Below, piece by piece: positions 25,037 through 34,986 of a DNA stretch of 64,000 bases (position 1 is the stretch's first letter; every line of letters starts with the position of its first letter). Source of the DNA: Clostridiales bacterium (GTDB lineage: Bacteria; Bacillota; Clostridia; Saccharofermentanales; Saccharofermentanaceae). Under the pieces are notes generated by a model. That model saw nothing but the letters and a program-made list of their open reading frames with translations. It was not told where the DNA came from and made no database searches. Where the stretch lies: contig JAFZWA010000060.1 in the NCBI GenBank assembly GCA_017617525.1, positions 62,001-126,000 on the forward strand, read 5' to 3'. A program made the translations under genes and the position numbers.

Positions 25037-26718
25037 TGATGGAAGGAAAGAAAAAAGTATATATGTATACGCGAGTATCCACAGCTATGCAGGTTGACGG
25101 GTATTCTCTTGAAGCGCAGAAGACCAGAATGAAGATGTATGCTGAGTTCAATGACTTTGAGATTGTTGGTGAGTATGAAGATGCCGGGAAATCAGGGAAA
25201 TCCATTGAAGGAAGGCCGGCTTTTAATCAAATGATGGAAGATATAAAGCAGGGAAAAGACAATGTATCCTACGTTTTAGTGTTTAAGTTGTCACGGTTTG
25301 GACGACATGCTGCGGATGTTCTGTCATCGCTTCAGATCATGCAGGATTTCAATGTGAATCTTATTTGCGTGGAGGATGGAATCGACTCCTCCAAAGATGC
25401 TGGGAAACTTATGATATCCGTGTTGTCGGCGGTGGCTGAAATAGAGCGTGAAAACATAAGAGTACAGACGATGGAAGGTCGCATTCAGAAGGCGCGCGAA
25501 GGAAAATGGAATGGTGGATTTGCACCGTATGGATATAAGTTGGTAGATGGAAACCTTATTATTGAGGAAGATGAGGCTGAAGCAATTCGTCTTATATTTG
25601 ATAAGTATGTAAATACGGAACTCGGAATTACAGGAATTGCCAGATATCTGCAGTCGCATGGATACAAGAAGAAAGTACGGCAGAACGGAAAACACGAGTA
25701 TTTTTCCACGTATTTCATAAAAGCGATACTTCATAACCCGGTCTATAGTGGGAAGATTGCATTTGGCCGGCGGAAGACTGAAAAGGTACATGGTACTCGA
25801 AATGAGTATAGACAGGTCGTTCAGAAGGACTATCTGACAGCTGAAGGTTCACATGAAGCTATTATTTCTGATGAAATATGGAGCATGACATTGCTGAAAC
25901 TGGAGGGAAATGCTAGAAAATATACAAGGAACAAAGACGGAAAGAATGGTAGAAGTCATCTGCTCTCCGGGTTGTTGAAATGTCCTGTATGCGGAGCACC
26001 ACTTTATCATAGTGTAACTAGAAAACGCAAGAAGAATGGTGAGCAGTATAAAGAATATGGGTATTATGCATGCAAACATCGTTTAGGAACGGAGGGGGAC
26101 AAGTGTTCCTTCAAGAAGCAGATAAAAGATGATTTGATAGAGAGTGCCGTGATCGAAATTGTTGTTAATCTCGTCAAGAAACCGCAGTTTGTCGAGATAA
26201 TGAAGGAGAAAATCGAATCCAAGGTAGATACGTCTGTAATCGAGAAGGAAATCTCTACGCTGGAAACCGAATTGCGACGGCAACTATCCGTCCATGGAAG
26301 ACTAACAAAAGAGGTCGATGGGTTAGATCCAGATGATAAGCATTACGAAAGAATGAAGGCTGATCTGGATAATCGTATATACAATATGTATGATAGCATA
26401 GACGAGCTCGAAGAACAGTTGGCTATAGCACGAAACAAGAAAATGATGGCTGTTTCTGATAAAATGAAAGCAGACAATGTTTATAAAATTCTGCTGTTCT
26501 TTGATGAACTGTATCACAAGATGAATGAGGAAGAACAACGTACTCTTATGTCCCTGCTCATAAGCGAAATACATGTGTTTGAGGAACGAACCGAAAATGG
26601 ACAGTGGCTTAAAGAGGTTGTGTTTAATCTTCCGATTATTGATGGTGAGAGGGTGAATATGAGTTTGGACAAAGAAAATACGGTTGAGACGGTCGTCCTG
26701 CTTTCCAAAGTGAAATAA
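25036..26718 (+). CDS. Large serine recombinase (element integrase)
   Basis: 560 residues. The resolvase domain begins YTRVST with the catalytic Ser near residue 15, and contains FKLSRFGRHAADVL and SVLSAVAEIERENI. A recombinase domain (APYGYKLVDG ... GITGIARYLQ), a zinc ribbon (CPVCGAPLYH ... YYACKHR ... DKCSFKK, about 315-360) and a coiled coil (about 395-480) follow. This is the TnpX/phage-integrase class that integrates and excises circular intermediates without a tyrosine recombinase. Coupled to the XRE gene by a one-base overlap. The short spacing to the end of the element is typical. Confidence 0.92.
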   Translation: MMEGKKKVYMYTRVSTAMQVDGYSLEAQKTRMKMYAEFNDFEIVGEYEDAGKSGKSIEGRPAFNQMMEDIKQGKDNVSYVLVFKLSRFGRHAADVLSSLQIMQDFNVNLICVEDGIDSSKDAGKLMISVLSAVAEIERENIRVQTMEGRIQKAREGKWNGGFAPYGYKLVDGNLIIEEDEAEAIRLIFDKYVNTELGITGIARYLQSHGYKKKVRQNGKHEYFSTYFIKAILHNPVYSGKIAFGRRKTEKVHGTRNEYRQVVQKDYLTAEGSHEAIISDEIWSMTLLKLEGNARKYTRNKDGKNGRSHLLSGLLKCPVCGAPLYHSVTRKRKKNGEQYKEYGYYACKHRLGTEGDKCSFKKQIKDDLIESAVIEIVVNLVKKPQFVEIMKEKIESKVDTSVIEKEISTLETELRRQLSVHGRLTKEVDGLDPDDKHYERMKADLDNRIYNMYDSIDELEEQLAIARNKKMMAVSDKMKADNVYKILLFFDELYHKMNEEEQRTLMSLLISEIHVFEERTENGQWLKEVVFNLPIIDGERVNMSLDKENTVETVVLLSKVK

Positions 26719-26740
26719 ATGAGGCTTCTTTAAGTAAAGA

Positions 26741-26770
26741 AAAACCCATCGGATTCGATGGGTTTTATTT
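26741..26770. terminator. Bidirectional terminator between recombinase and CAP gene
   Basis: aaaacccatcg / cgatgggtttt with a GATT loop, followed by TATTT on the plus strand and preceded by A-rich sequence that serves the minus-strand CAP gene. Confidence 0.75.
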
Positions 26771-26795
26771 AGCGAAAATGTTTGTCTGTGAATGA

Positions 26796-27623
26796 TCAGC
26801 CTACGAACATCTGTGCCCAGTACATGCCGTAGCCATTGGGATCGTTATCGACTTTGACACTGCCCAAGCCCATCTTGGTGTAGGCAGGGTTCATAATGTT
26901 CTTTCTGTGTCCGTCAGAAGACATCCAGCCGTTAACGACATCCTGAGCGGACCAGCGGCCTGCGGAAATGTTTTCTGATGCCGCGCTGAAGGAAAGCCCC
27001 TGATCGGTAATCGCGGTTGTGCATTTATTTCCGTTCGGACGTGTATGTCCCCAAGTTGTAGTAATTTCCTTTGCGCGGACTCTTGCGGCGGCATTAAGCG
27101 AGCTGTCAAGCGTAAGAGGCGCGATACCTTCTTTTGCGCGCTCAGCATTTACCAGATCCAGGACTTCCTGGGCATAAGCACTTGTGGGATCTGCTGTCGG
27201 AACCGGAGTAGGAGTTGCAGGAACCGGAGTCGGGGTTGCCGGTACCGGTGTAGGTGTTGCAGGAACAGGGGTAGCTGTCGGCTTCGGAGCTTTAGTCGGC
27301 TTCGGCTTAGGTGTCGGTGTCGAAGTAGCTTCCGTTACTTCCGGAGTGGTCTCGGTCGTTTCCTCAGGAGTTGTCTCTGTTTCCGAGGGTTCGGTCGCCG
27401 ATGTTTCGGACGAGGTAACAGGTGCTTCAGTTGTTTCCGATTCGGTTGTTTCAGTAGTTTCGGTCTCTGTGATCTCCGAGGCGGAGTCAGAAGCCTTTGT
27501 GTCTTTATCTGAATCTCTTTCCTTCGTGGAACATGCCGAAAGAACATATACTAAGGCGACAAGTAAAACTGCGACGGTGAACCGGGAAGAGGTTCTTCTT
27601 GGTTTATGGTTATTGTTTTTCAT
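26796..27623 (-). CDS. CAP-domain (SCP/PR1-like) lipoprotein
   Basis: 275 residues. Signal peptide with lipobox VLSAC (Cys about residue 31). Then a Thr/Glu/Ser-rich spacer (about 35-100) and a Thr-Pro linker with four PVPATPTP-like repeats (about 110-143). The CAP domain fills the rest: VLDLVNAERAKEGIAPL, TTTWGHTRPNG, ENISAG, WMSSDGHRKNIMNPAYTKMGLG. Bacterial CAP proteins are cell-surface proteins of mostly unknown function. A second one with a different linker lies at 58743-59711. GC and codon use match the chromosome, so it marks the right flank of the island. Confidence 0.88.
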   Translation of the reverse strand: MKNNNHKPRRTSSRFTVAVLLVALVYVLSACSTKERDSDKDTKASDSASEITETETTETTESETTEAPVTSSETSATEPSETETTPEETTETTPEVTEATSTPTPKPKPTKAPKPTATPVPATPTPVPATPTPVPATPTPVPTADPTSAYAQEVLDLVNAERAKEGIAPLTLDSSLNAAARVRAKEITTTWGHTRPNGNKCTTAITDQGLSFSAASENISAGRWSAQDVVNGWMSSDGHRKNIMNPAYTKMGLGSVKVDNDPNGYGMYWAQMFVG

Positions 27624-27805
27624 TTGGATCCATCCCCGATTAAATGTGTTTCCCGTTTATTATATTAGGGAAGGTATCGCTTGTAAACGATAAATGCGTT
27701 TTCGGCAAGAAAACACGGTGCTTTTCGCATGGGAGGATCTCGGGGCATATGGTAGAATGAAAAAAACAGGAAGCCATTCGGCCTTTAAGACATGGGGGTA
27801 AAGGT

Positions 27806-29014
27806 ATGGAACTGTCATCAACACCGCGCGGAGAGCGCATTTATATCGGTTTCTTCGGCATGAGAAATGCCGGTAAATCCAGTGTCGTAAATGCATTTAC
27901 CAATCAGGAGATCGCCATCGTTTCGGATGTGAAAGGAACGACGACCGACCCGGTCTATAAGGCGATGGAACTTCTGCCGCTGGGCCCTGTCATGATCGTT
28001 GACACGCCCGGCATGGATGACGAAGGCGAGCTCGGCATGCTTCGTATCGAGAAGTGCAAAGAGGTCATGGCGAAGGTCGATATCGCGATCCTGGTCGTTG
28101 ACGGAACGCTTGGCATGACCGATGGTGACCGCGTCCTTCAGAAGATGTTCGAAGAGAGAAATCTCCCCTACATAACGGTTTATAACAAGCTCGATCTGGT
28201 GCCGCAGCGCATCGGCAAGGGCAGAACGAAAGAAGTGGCCCAGGACAGCATCTGGGTGTCCGCTTCCGATAAGATCAATATCACTGACTTAAAAGAAATG
28301 GTGGCACATCTGGTCGTCGATCCGAATAACGGAAGAAGGATCATTTCCGATCTGATCGAAAAGGGCGATATTGTCGTTTTAGTTACGCCGATCGATGAGG
28401 CCGCGCCGAAGGGGCGCTTGATCCTTCCGCAGCAGCAGACGCTCCGTGATATTCTGGATACGGACGCGATCGGTATCGTTACCCAGGTCCCGCAGATCCC
28501 GGATGTGCTCGCATCCTTAAGCAAGCCGCCAAAGCTCGTCGTCACGGACAGCCAGGCGTTTAAAGAAGTCAATGAACTCGTTCCGGAGGAGATCCCGCTG
28601 ACATCGTTCTCGATGCTTTTCGCGCGGTATAAGGGCGATCTCGGAGAGGCGATCCTGTCCGCGAAGTTCCTGGACACGCTTGAAAATAACGCAAGGATCC
28701 TGATCTCCGAAGGCTGCACGCATCATCGTCAGTGCAACGATATCGGTACCGTGAAGCTTCCGAAGATGATCGAAAAGACGACGGGAAAGAAATTCCGTTT
28801 CGAGTGGAGTTCCGGCGATTCCTTCCCGGATGACTTAAAGGATTTCGACCTTGTGATCCACTGCGGCGGCTGCATGCTCAATCCGAGAGAAATGCTGCAC
28901 CGCATCCGCGTCTGCCAGAACGCGGGCGTGCCGATCACAAATTACGGCGTGATCCTGGCGCACATGCAGGGGATCCTGCCGCGCGTTTCCGCACCGCTTC
29001 TCGGAAAGAACTGA
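27806..29014 (+). CDS. hydF: [FeFe]-hydrogenase H-cluster maturation GTPase HydF
   Basis: 402 residues. G domain with GMRNAGKSSVVNAF (P-loop, residues about 14-27), GTTTD, DTPGMDD and NKLD. The C-terminal cluster domain has CTHH near residue 304 and HCGGC about 50 residues later, the Fe-S ligands expected of HydF. It acts as scaffold for the 2Fe subcluster delivered to hydrogenase. hydE, hydG and a hydrogenase gene are not in the window. The ATG follows GGGGGTAAAGG. Implies hydrogen-producing fermentation. Confidence 0.94.
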   Translation: MELSSTPRGERIYIGFFGMRNAGKSSVVNAFTNQEIAIVSDVKGTTTDPVYKAMELLPLGPVMIVDTPGMDDEGELGMLRIEKCKEVMAKVDIAILVVDGTLGMTDGDRVLQKMFEERNLPYITVYNKLDLVPQRIGKGRTKEVAQDSIWVSASDKINITDLKEMVAHLVVDPNNGRRIISDLIEKGDIVVLVTPIDEAAPKGRLILPQQQTLRDILDTDAIGIVTQVPQIPDVLASLSKPPKLVVTDSQAFKEVNELVPEEIPLTSFSMLFARYKGDLGEAILSAKFLDTLENNARILISEGCTHHRQCNDIGTVKLPKMIEKTTGKKFRFEWSSGDSFPDDLKDFDLVIHCGGCMLNPREMLHRIRVCQNAGVPITNYGVILAHMQGILPRVSAPLLGKN

Positions 29015-29039
29015 TCGGGAGAAAAAAGAACATCCCGGC

Positions 29040-29768
29040 TTATTTGTGCCAGGATGTGTTGCTCGTATCGATACTGTCAAGAAGAGCTTGATCCTCGAGC
29101 TCTTCTTTTTCTTTAAGTTCAGTTTCATCCGGCGTCGCCGCGGCTTTCGCTCTGTTGAGGTTGGAACTGAGGGCTGCTTCGGTCTTATCATCTCTGATCG
29201 ACTTTTTAAGGACGTAGGAGAAGATGATGAGCATGATCAGCATCATCACGCCGCAGACGGATGCCGCTGCGAGGAGGTCTGCGTCTTTACTGATCGAGTT
29301 GTCGAAAAGGGCGGCTTTATAGTCCTTCCAGGCTTCTTTTCGATCCATGTCCGGATAGGTGCAGACAAAATAATCCGAAAATCCCGTGGAGTAGACATCC
29401 ATCTGATATAGCTCGGTTCCCAAGGGATCCATCTTGCTGATCTCGTCGAGTTCCTCTGCGCGCTTTTTGGTGATGATCGATGAGTAGACCTGCGGAGAAT
29501 CCGGCGTGTAATAACGGAATATGCAGCCTTTATCGGTACTTGTTCCGTTGAGATAGCAGTCGACCGTGCCGACTTTTTCAAACTTCTTATATCCGCCGGT
29601 CGCGGGCGTTAAGACATAAAGGATACAGCCGAGACAAAGAAGCAGCAGGAATGCCCAAACGACAATGATCCAGGCGAGCTTTCTGCGCTCGTCTTTTTTA
29701 CGCTCTTCGCGGTCTTCTTTTTTCGGCGTGATAAGCGGTATCGGAATGAAAAAGAAGAAGTTCGTCAT
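29040..29768 (-). CDS. Two-TM membrane protein of unknown function
   Basis: 242 residues: a short basic N-terminus, membrane segment about 29-51, an extracytoplasmic domain of about 110 residues, a second membrane segment about 165-188, then an acidic, Glu-rich tail. No family recognised. It starts 26 bases after the end of ntpD, so it may be the last gene of the V-ATPase operon. Convergent with hydF. Confidence 0.7.
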   Translation of the reverse strand: MTNFFFFIPIPLITPKKEDREERKKDERRKLAWIIVVWAFLLLLCLGCILYVLTPATGGYKKFEKVGTVDCYLNGTSTDKGCIFRYYTPDSPQVYSSIITKKRAEELDEISKMDPLGTELYQMDVYSTGFSDYFVCTYPDMDRKEAWKDYKAALFDNSISKDADLLAAASVCGVMMLIMLIIFSYVLKKSIRDDKTEAALSSNLNRAKAAATPDETELKEKEELEDQALLDSIDTSNTSWHK

Positions 29769-29794
29769 GGATCAATTCCCCCCAAGGACGAAGA

Positions 29795-30475
29795 TCAGGC
29801 CTGTTCGTACTCTGCCTCTCTGGCCTGTCTTTCGCGGATGGTCTTTTCGATCATCATGTCCTTGACCTTCATAAGACGCGTGGTCGCGGAACGCTCGCTT
29901 TCGTCGAGTTTCATGGTGATGTAACGGATCTTCTCTTCGTAGTCCGGGATCATGACGTGCTCGAGAGCGTTAACACGACGGCGTGTCTTCTCGATCTCGG
30001 AAGCCATGAGCTGACACTTCTTTTCGATCTCCGCGAGGGCGATCAGATCCGGCATGATGTCGGAAAGCGCGAGGATCGCGTCATCGAGGTCGATCGGAGT
30101 AAAGGAGTAACCGTAAGAGTAGATATCGCCTTCATCGGCGGTCTTGTACTGAGCCTTGAAGATCGGGACCTTAACGCTCATGACGTTCTTTTCGGATACT
30201 TCCAGAGACATGCTCTGCTTGTGGTACATCATGGCGACGGCGATCGCCTGATTAGACATCAGGGATCTGGCAACGGACATGTGCTGATTGGCAACTTCGA
30301 GTTTTGCTTCCACTTCGCGGCGGATACGCTTGTTTTCACGTACGGCTTCGAGGAACTGGCGCATGAGTTCGTCACGCTTGTCCTTGAGAAGCTTGTGTCC
30401 GCGGCGCGCGGTAACCAAACGCTTCTTCAAGCGTGTCAGTTCCATTCTTGTCGGATTTACATTCGCGGTTGCCAT
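29795..30475 (-). CDS. ntpD: V/A-type ATPase subunit D
   Basis: 226 residues. Central rotor stalk: NPTRMELTRLKKRLVTARRGHKLLKDKRDELMR-type N-terminus (first 20 residues of that run are diagnostic) and a C-terminal helix with the RRRVNALEHV motif, forming the long antiparallel coiled coil that turns inside A3B3. Eighteen bases after ntpB. The gene order ntpFIKECGABD is the same as in the Enterococcus hirae Na+-ATPase operon. Confidence 0.94.
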   Translation of the reverse strand: MATANVNPTRMELTRLKKRLVTARRGHKLLKDKRDELMRQFLEAVRENKRIRREVEAKLEVANQHMSVARSLMSNQAIAVAMMYHKQSMSLEVSEKNVMSVKVPIFKAQYKTADEGDIYSYGYSFTPIDLDDAILALSDIMPDLIALAEIEKKCQLMASEIEKTRRRVNALEHVMIPDYEEKIRYITMKLDESERSATTRLMKVKDMMIEKTIRERQAREAEYEQA

Positions 30476-30493
30476 GTTCAGTCAGTCTCTTTC

Positions 30494-31870
30494 TTACTTT
30501 TTCTCGTCGTAATACTTGTCGAGGAGCTTATCGCTGATACGCTTGTGCTCAGATCTCGGGAGGATCCTCAGGAGCTTCCAGCCGAGGTCTAATGTTTCTT
30601 CGATATCTCTGTCCTGATTGAAGCCCTGGGATACGTATTCTTTTTCGAACGCGTCGGAGAACTTCGCGTAGAGCTTGTCCATGTCGGTAAGAGCAGCTTC
30701 ACCCAAGATGACCATGAGTTCTTTTGCCTCTTTACCACGAGCGTAAGCAGAGAAGAGCTGGTTCATGGTGTTAGAGTGGTCCTCACGGGTCTTGCCTTCG
30801 CCGATACCCTTATCCTTAAGACGGGAAAGTGACGGCAGAACGTCGATCGGCGGCATGATGCCCTTTCTGTAAAGGTCACGGGAGAGGATGACCTGTCCCT
30901 CAGTGATGTAACCGGTAAGGTCAGGGATCGGGTGAGTCTTATCGTCCTCAGGCATGGTCAGGATCGGGATCATGGTGATGGATCCGTTCTTGCCCTTCTG
31001 ACGGCCGGCTCTTTCGTACAGGGACGCAAGGTCGGTGTACATGTAACCCGGATAACCACGACGGCCCGGAACCTCTTTACGAGCGGCGGAAACCTCACGG
31101 AGAGCATCGGCGTAGTTCGTGATATCGGTGAGGATAACAAGAACGTGCATGTCGAGGTCAAAAGCGAGATACTCGGCAGCGGTCAGCGCCATACGCGGTG
31201 TAGCGATACGCTCAACGGCCGGGTCGTTAGCAAGGTTAATGAAAAGAACTGTTCGATCGATAGCTCCTGTCTCACGGAAACTGTCCATGAAGAAGTTCGC
31301 TTCCTCGAACGTGATACCGATAGCTGCGAATACAACGGCGAACTTCTCGTCGGTGCCTCTTACCTTCGCCTGACGAGCGATCTGTGCGGCGAGGTTTGCG
31401 TGCGGAAGACCGGAAGCGGAGAATATCGGGAGTTTCTGACCACGTACGAGAGTGTTCAGACCATCGATGGCGGAAACGCCTGTCTGAATAAACTCGTTCG
31501 GGAAGTTTCTGGCAGCCGGGTTCATCGGGAGACCGTTAACGTCGAGACGCTTGTCCGGGATGATCTCCGGGCCGTCGTCGATCGGACGTCCGAGTCCGTC
31601 GAATACACGACCGAGCATGTCCTTAGAAACCGGAAGCTCCATCTGCTTTCCGGAGAATCTTACTTTACTGTCGGCCAGGTTAATACCGGCGCCGCTTTCG
31701 AAGAGCTGTACGAGAGCATTTGTGCCGTCGATCTCAAGAACACGGCAACGGCGCTTTTCGCCATTTGCGAGCTCGATCTCACCGAGCTCATTGTAACTTA
31801 CATCCGTAACGCCACGGACCAGCATCAGCGGTCCTGCAACTTCTGATATGGTACGGTACTCTTTTGCCAT
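30494..31870 (-). CDS. ntpB: V/A-type ATPase subunit B
   Basis: 458 residues. Non-catalytic nucleotide-binding subunit of the A3B3 head. It shows [19 protein letters not shown] in place of a full P-loop, as is normal for subunit B, and [20 protein letters not shown]. It lies three bases after ntpA. RBS on the minus strand is AGGAGGATTAAG before the ATG. Confidence 0.95.
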   Translation of the reverse strand: MAKEYRTISEVAGPLMLVRGVTDVSYNELGEIELANGEKRRCRVLEIDGTNALVQLFESGAGINLADSKVRFSGKQMELPVSKDMLGRVFDGLGRPIDDGPEIIPDKRLDVNGLPMNPAARNFPNEFIQTGVSAIDGLNTLVRGQKLPIFSASGLPHANLAAQIARQAKVRGTDEKFAVVFAAIGITFEEANFFMDSFRETGAIDRTVLFINLANDPAVERIATPRMALTAAEYLAFDLDMHVLVILTDITNYADALREVSAARKEVPGRRGYPGYMYTDLASLYERAGRQKGKNGSITMIPILTMPEDDKTHPIPDLTGYITEGQVILSRDLYRKGIMPPIDVLPSLSRLKDKGIGEGKTREDHSNTMNQLFSAYARGKEAKELMVILGEAALTDMDKLYAKFSDAFEKEYVSQGFNQDRDIEETLDLGWKLLRILPRSEHKRISDKLLDKYYDEKK

Positions 31871-31873
31871 GTC

Positions 31874-33640
31874 TTAATCCTCCTTATTCAGCAGTTCGGA
31901 GAGTTCGAACGCCAGCTGTGCACCGATGGAGACAAATTCATTCTCCGCGTCATCTTCGGTAACGTACTTGAAACGACCGATCTTCTCACGAACCGGGAGA
32001 GCGACCAGCGCTTCGATGTCGGCGCCCATTTCCAGAGCACCGGTTGCCTTGTCGTAGTAATCCAGGATGAGCTTCATCATGAAGTCCTGTTTCTTCAGGG
32101 AAGTATGCGTATCGACTTCGTGGAACGCCAGCTGATGCAGGAAGTCCTCACGAATGGATCTTGCGACTTCCATCTTCAAACGGTCGGAAGAAGAAAGAGC
32201 ATCCATACCTACGAGTTTTACGATTTCTTCGAGTTCCGCTTCTTCCTGCAGGATGAGCATCATGCGGGCGCGGTTGCCGTTCCACTCAGGAGATACGTTC
32301 TCTTCGAACCATCCTGCGAGCGAATCGGTATAGAGGGAGTAACTGGTCAGCCAGTTGATGGCCGGGAAGTGACGCTTGTAAGCAAGTCCGGCATCAAGAC
32401 CCCAGAATACTTTTACGATACGAAGTGTCGCCTGGGATACAGGCTCGGAAATATCACCACCCGGAGGAGATACGGCGCCGATCGCGGAGAGGGAACCCTC
32501 AAGTCCTTCGGATCCGAGTGTCGTAACACGGCCGGCACGCTCATAGAACTGAGCCAGACGGGAACCGAGGTAAGCCGGGTAACCTTCCTCACCGGGCATC
32601 TCTTCGAGACGACCGGACATCTCACGGAGAGCCTCTGCCCAACGGGATGTGGAGTCAGCCATGAGAGCTACGGAGTAGCCCATGTCACGGAAGTATTCGG
32701 CAATGGTGATACCTGTATAAATGGAAGCCTCACGAGCGGCAACAGGCATATCCGAGGTGTTCGCGATGAGAACGGTACGTTTCATCAAGCTCTCGCCTGT
32801 GTACGGGTCGATGAGTTCCGGGAATTCGTTAAGTACGTCGGTCATCTCGTTACCACGCTCACCGCAGCCGATATAAACGACGATGTCTGCCTGTGCCCAT
32901 TTTGCGAGCTGGTGCTGGGTAACTGTCTTACCGGAACCGAACGGACCCGGGATAGCTGCTACACCGCCCTTAGCGATCGGGAACATGCAGTCGATAACAC
33001 GCTGACCTGTAACGAGCGGCATCGTCGGCGCATGCTTTTTGACATACGGACGGCCTCTTCTTACCGGCCAACGCTGGTAGAGCATCAGGTTGATCTCTTC
33101 ACCCTTTTCGGTAGTAAGCTTACCGACCGGATCTTCGAGCTTATATTCACCGCTACTGATAGAAGCGATCGTGCCGCTGACTCCCGGCGGAACCAGGATC
33201 TTATGCTTAACGGTCTCGGTCTCCTGAACGATACCGATCGTGTCGCCGCCGACAACCTTATCGCCCGCGCTCTTGGTCGCTTCGAACTTCCAGACGCTTT
33301 CTCTGGAAAGGGAAGGAACTTCGATACCACGGGAAAGGTTGTTTCCGATCTTTTCCATGATGGATTCCAGAGGTCTCTGGATACCGTCGAAGATACCACC
33401 GATCAGTCCGGGTCCGAGTTCTACGGAAAGCGGAACTCCTGTGGATTCTACCGGCTCGCCTGCGCGAAGACCTGCAGTCTCTTCATAAACCTGGATGGAA
33501 GCACGGTCGCCATGCATTTCGATGATCTCGCCGATCAGACGCTCGTTACTTACACGTACAACGTCGAAAAGGTTCGCATCACGCATTCCTTCTGCAATTA
33601 CCAGTGGTCCGGAGACCTTCACGATGGATCCATTGCTCAT
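31874..33640 (-). CDS. ntpA: V/A-type ATPase catalytic subunit A
   Basis: 588 residues. Complete Walker [10 protein letters not shown] near residues 233-241, GERGNEM, and the non-homologous bulge region typical of subunit A ([16 protein letters not shown] and before). ATP hydrolysis here drives ion pumping, or ion flow makes ATP. It lies 23 bases after ntpG. Confidence 0.96.
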   Translation of the reverse strand: MSNGSIVKVSGPLVIAEGMRDANLFDVVRVSNERLIGEIIEMHGDRASIQVYEETAGLRAGEPVESTGVPLSVELGPGLIGGIFDGIQRPLESIMEKIGNNLSRGIEVPSLSRESVWKFEATKSAGDKVVGGDTIGIVQETETVKHKILVPPGVSGTIASISSGEYKLEDPVGKLTTEKGEEINLMLYQRWPVRRGRPYVKKHAPTMPLVTGQRVIDCMFPIAKGGVAAIPGPFGSGKTVTQHQLAKWAQADIVVYIGCGERGNEMTDVLNEFPELIDPYTGESLMKRTVLIANTSDMPVAAREASIYTGITIAEYFRDMGYSVALMADSTSRWAEALREMSGRLEEMPGEEGYPAYLGSRLAQFYERAGRVTTLGSEGLEGSLSAIGAVSPPGGDISEPVSQATLRIVKVFWGLDAGLAYKRHFPAINWLTSYSLYTDSLAGWFEENVSPEWNGNRARMMLILQEEAELEEIVKLVGMDALSSSDRLKMEVARSIREDFLHQLAFHEVDTHTSLKKQDFMMKLILDYYDKATGALEMGADIEALVALPVREKIGRFKYVTEDDAENEFVSIGAQLAFELSELLNKED

Positions 33641-33663
33641 TTTGCTTACTCCTTTTTACCTTC

Positions 33664-33981
33664 TTACTGTTCTTTCAAAATGTCGCTGCCGACTGCCTTC
33701 TCCACTGACTTGGAGATGGCCTTCATGCCCATGCCTTCGTTCCCTGTAACCCCCGGGATCGGAAGGATGACCGGAAGAGGCCGGTCGCTGTATTTATCGA
33801 TTTCTGTTTCCAGCTTCTTGGCAAGCGATTCCGTGATCAGGATCACCGCGTAATCGCCTTCGGCCAGATTGTGAAGCGTGGTGGCCGGGTTGTCCATGCG
33901 GTCGAGAGGAAAGATATCCAGACCGATGGAAGCGAAGCCGTATATACTGTCTCGATCGCCCATGGCGGCAATTTTATTCAT
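33664..33981 (-). CDS. ntpG: V/A-type ATPase subunit F (NtpG)
   Basis: 105 residues. Small rotor-stalk subunit with the usual N-terminus (IAAMGDRDSIYGFASIG) and a Rossmann-like half followed by a C-terminal helix. Starts eight bases inside the end of ntpC, so translation is coupled. Confidence 0.9.
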   Translation of the reverse strand: MNKIAAMGDRDSIYGFASIGLDIFPLDRMDNPATTLHNLAEGDYAVILITESLAKKLETEIDKYSDRPLPVILPIPGVTGNEGMGMKAISKSVEKAVGSDILKEQ

Positions 33982-34960
33982 ACAGCCTCCTTAATCTCTT
34001 AGCTACGACATCCAGCGGCAGGTTGTTCTGCTTTGCCGCGAGGATGATACGTACGTTTCTGATCTCCGCCTCTTTGCCCAGATAGAAACCGATCATCGGT
34101 TCCGGACCGAGAGGAGAGTGTTTCGTAGGAGTCAAAAGAGAGATCATCTCATCGTCTACCCATTTCTCGTATTCCGCCGGGGAGGAGGACAAATATTTCG
34201 TCCCCGAACTGTAAGGTGTAGTAGAAAGGTAGGAGAGAAGATCCTCCATTTTCTTCTCCGAATCGGCGCAGGCGACAAGTTTCTCTTTCGAGATCGTCTT
34301 ATTGCCGGAGGAAAGTGCTTTTTCCAGGAAAGCGGAATCCTTACCGGTCTTGATCGCGCGGAACGCCGTCTTGATATTGCATGTTGCCGTATAGATCTCC
34401 ATTTCTTTTTCAAGAAGCTCCACGCCCGAAGCAGCTGCTTCCTTAGTGATCTCATCGAGGCACTTTCTGTCGATCAGAACGTCTGCCATCTGGCCGTCGC
34501 CCGTACGGACGAGAAGATCGTAGACTTCCTGTCCGAGCTTAGCGAACGGCTCAGGGAGCTTTTCGAAAGAGTGTGTCTCGATCGCTTCTTTCATAAGAGA
34601 AGGATCTATATAAGATGGTTTGCAGAATTGCTGGTCCACATCGAAATCCGAAAGCAGGCACTTAATGCCGGCCTTGAGGTTGTGGAAGTCGTTACGAAGG
34701 ATCAATACCTTGAAGATGGACGGGTCCGGAGCGGACTTAAGAACCCAGTTCCATGCGCGAGAAAGCTCAAGGTCCAGGATCTTTCCGCTGTCCCTTGTGT
34801 CGTCGGGCATAGTCCAGCCGCGTTCCTGAAGGATCGCGACTACCGCCTCGTAAGAAGGCGCTGCCAGAAGCTTATCCATGTCGCCCTTACGGAAGAAGCT
34901 CTTCTCGTAAACGTGAGCGCCGGAAACGGCGTAGGCATATTTTGAAATACTAGGTCCCAT
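33974..34960 (-). CDS. ntpC: V/A-type ATPase subunit C (d)
   Basis: 328 residues. Almost all-helical protein that links the rotor stalk to the membrane ring. It has YAYAVSGAHVYE near the N-terminus and the end EAEIRNVRIILAAKQN, typical of subunit C. Between ntpE and ntpG in the operon. Confidence 0.9.
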   Translation of the reverse strand: MGPSISKYAYAVSGAHVYEKSFFRKGDMDKLLAAPSYEAVVAILQERGWTMPDDTRDSGKILDLELSRAWNWVLKSAPDPSIFKVLILRNDFHNLKAGIKCLLSDFDVDQQFCKPSYIDPSLMKEAIETHSFEKLPEPFAKLGQEVYDLLVRTGDGQMADVLIDRKCLDEITKEAAASGVELLEKEMEIYTATCNIKTAFRAIKTGKDSAFLEKALSSGNKTISKEKLVACADSEKKMEDLLSYLSTTPYSSGTKYLSSSPAEYEKWVDDEMISLLTPTKHSPLGPEPMIGFYLGKEAEIRNVRIILAAKQNNLPLDVVAKRLRRLYE

Positions 34961-34986
34961 TACTTAAGGCTGTCCTTTCGTAATAC

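Larger units (their letters stand above)
20640..26720 (+). mobile_element. Integrative mobilizable element with serine recombinase and relaxase
   Basis: About 6 kb of co-oriented genes: SOS-box promoter, structured leader, AAA ATPase, candidate oriT, MobC, relaxase with nested gene, small protein, XRE regulator, large serine recombinase. No coupling protein or type IV secretion genes are present, so it would be mobilised by a helper element. Ends are approximate: the left end lies somewhere in the AT-rich 20479-20643 stretch, the right soon after the recombinase stop at 26718. I could not find a repeated core that fixes the att sites. Confidence 0.75.

Noticed and set aside
20479-26796. Precise attachment sites of the serine recombinase element
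   Set aside because: I compared both edges by eye and found no convincing short core repeat; only approximate limits are given.
27184-27693. Plus-strand frame with Gly-Val repeats opposite the CAP lipoprotein
   Set aside because: It is the complement of the Pro-Thr repeat linker; the minus-strand gene has signal peptide and CAP domain.
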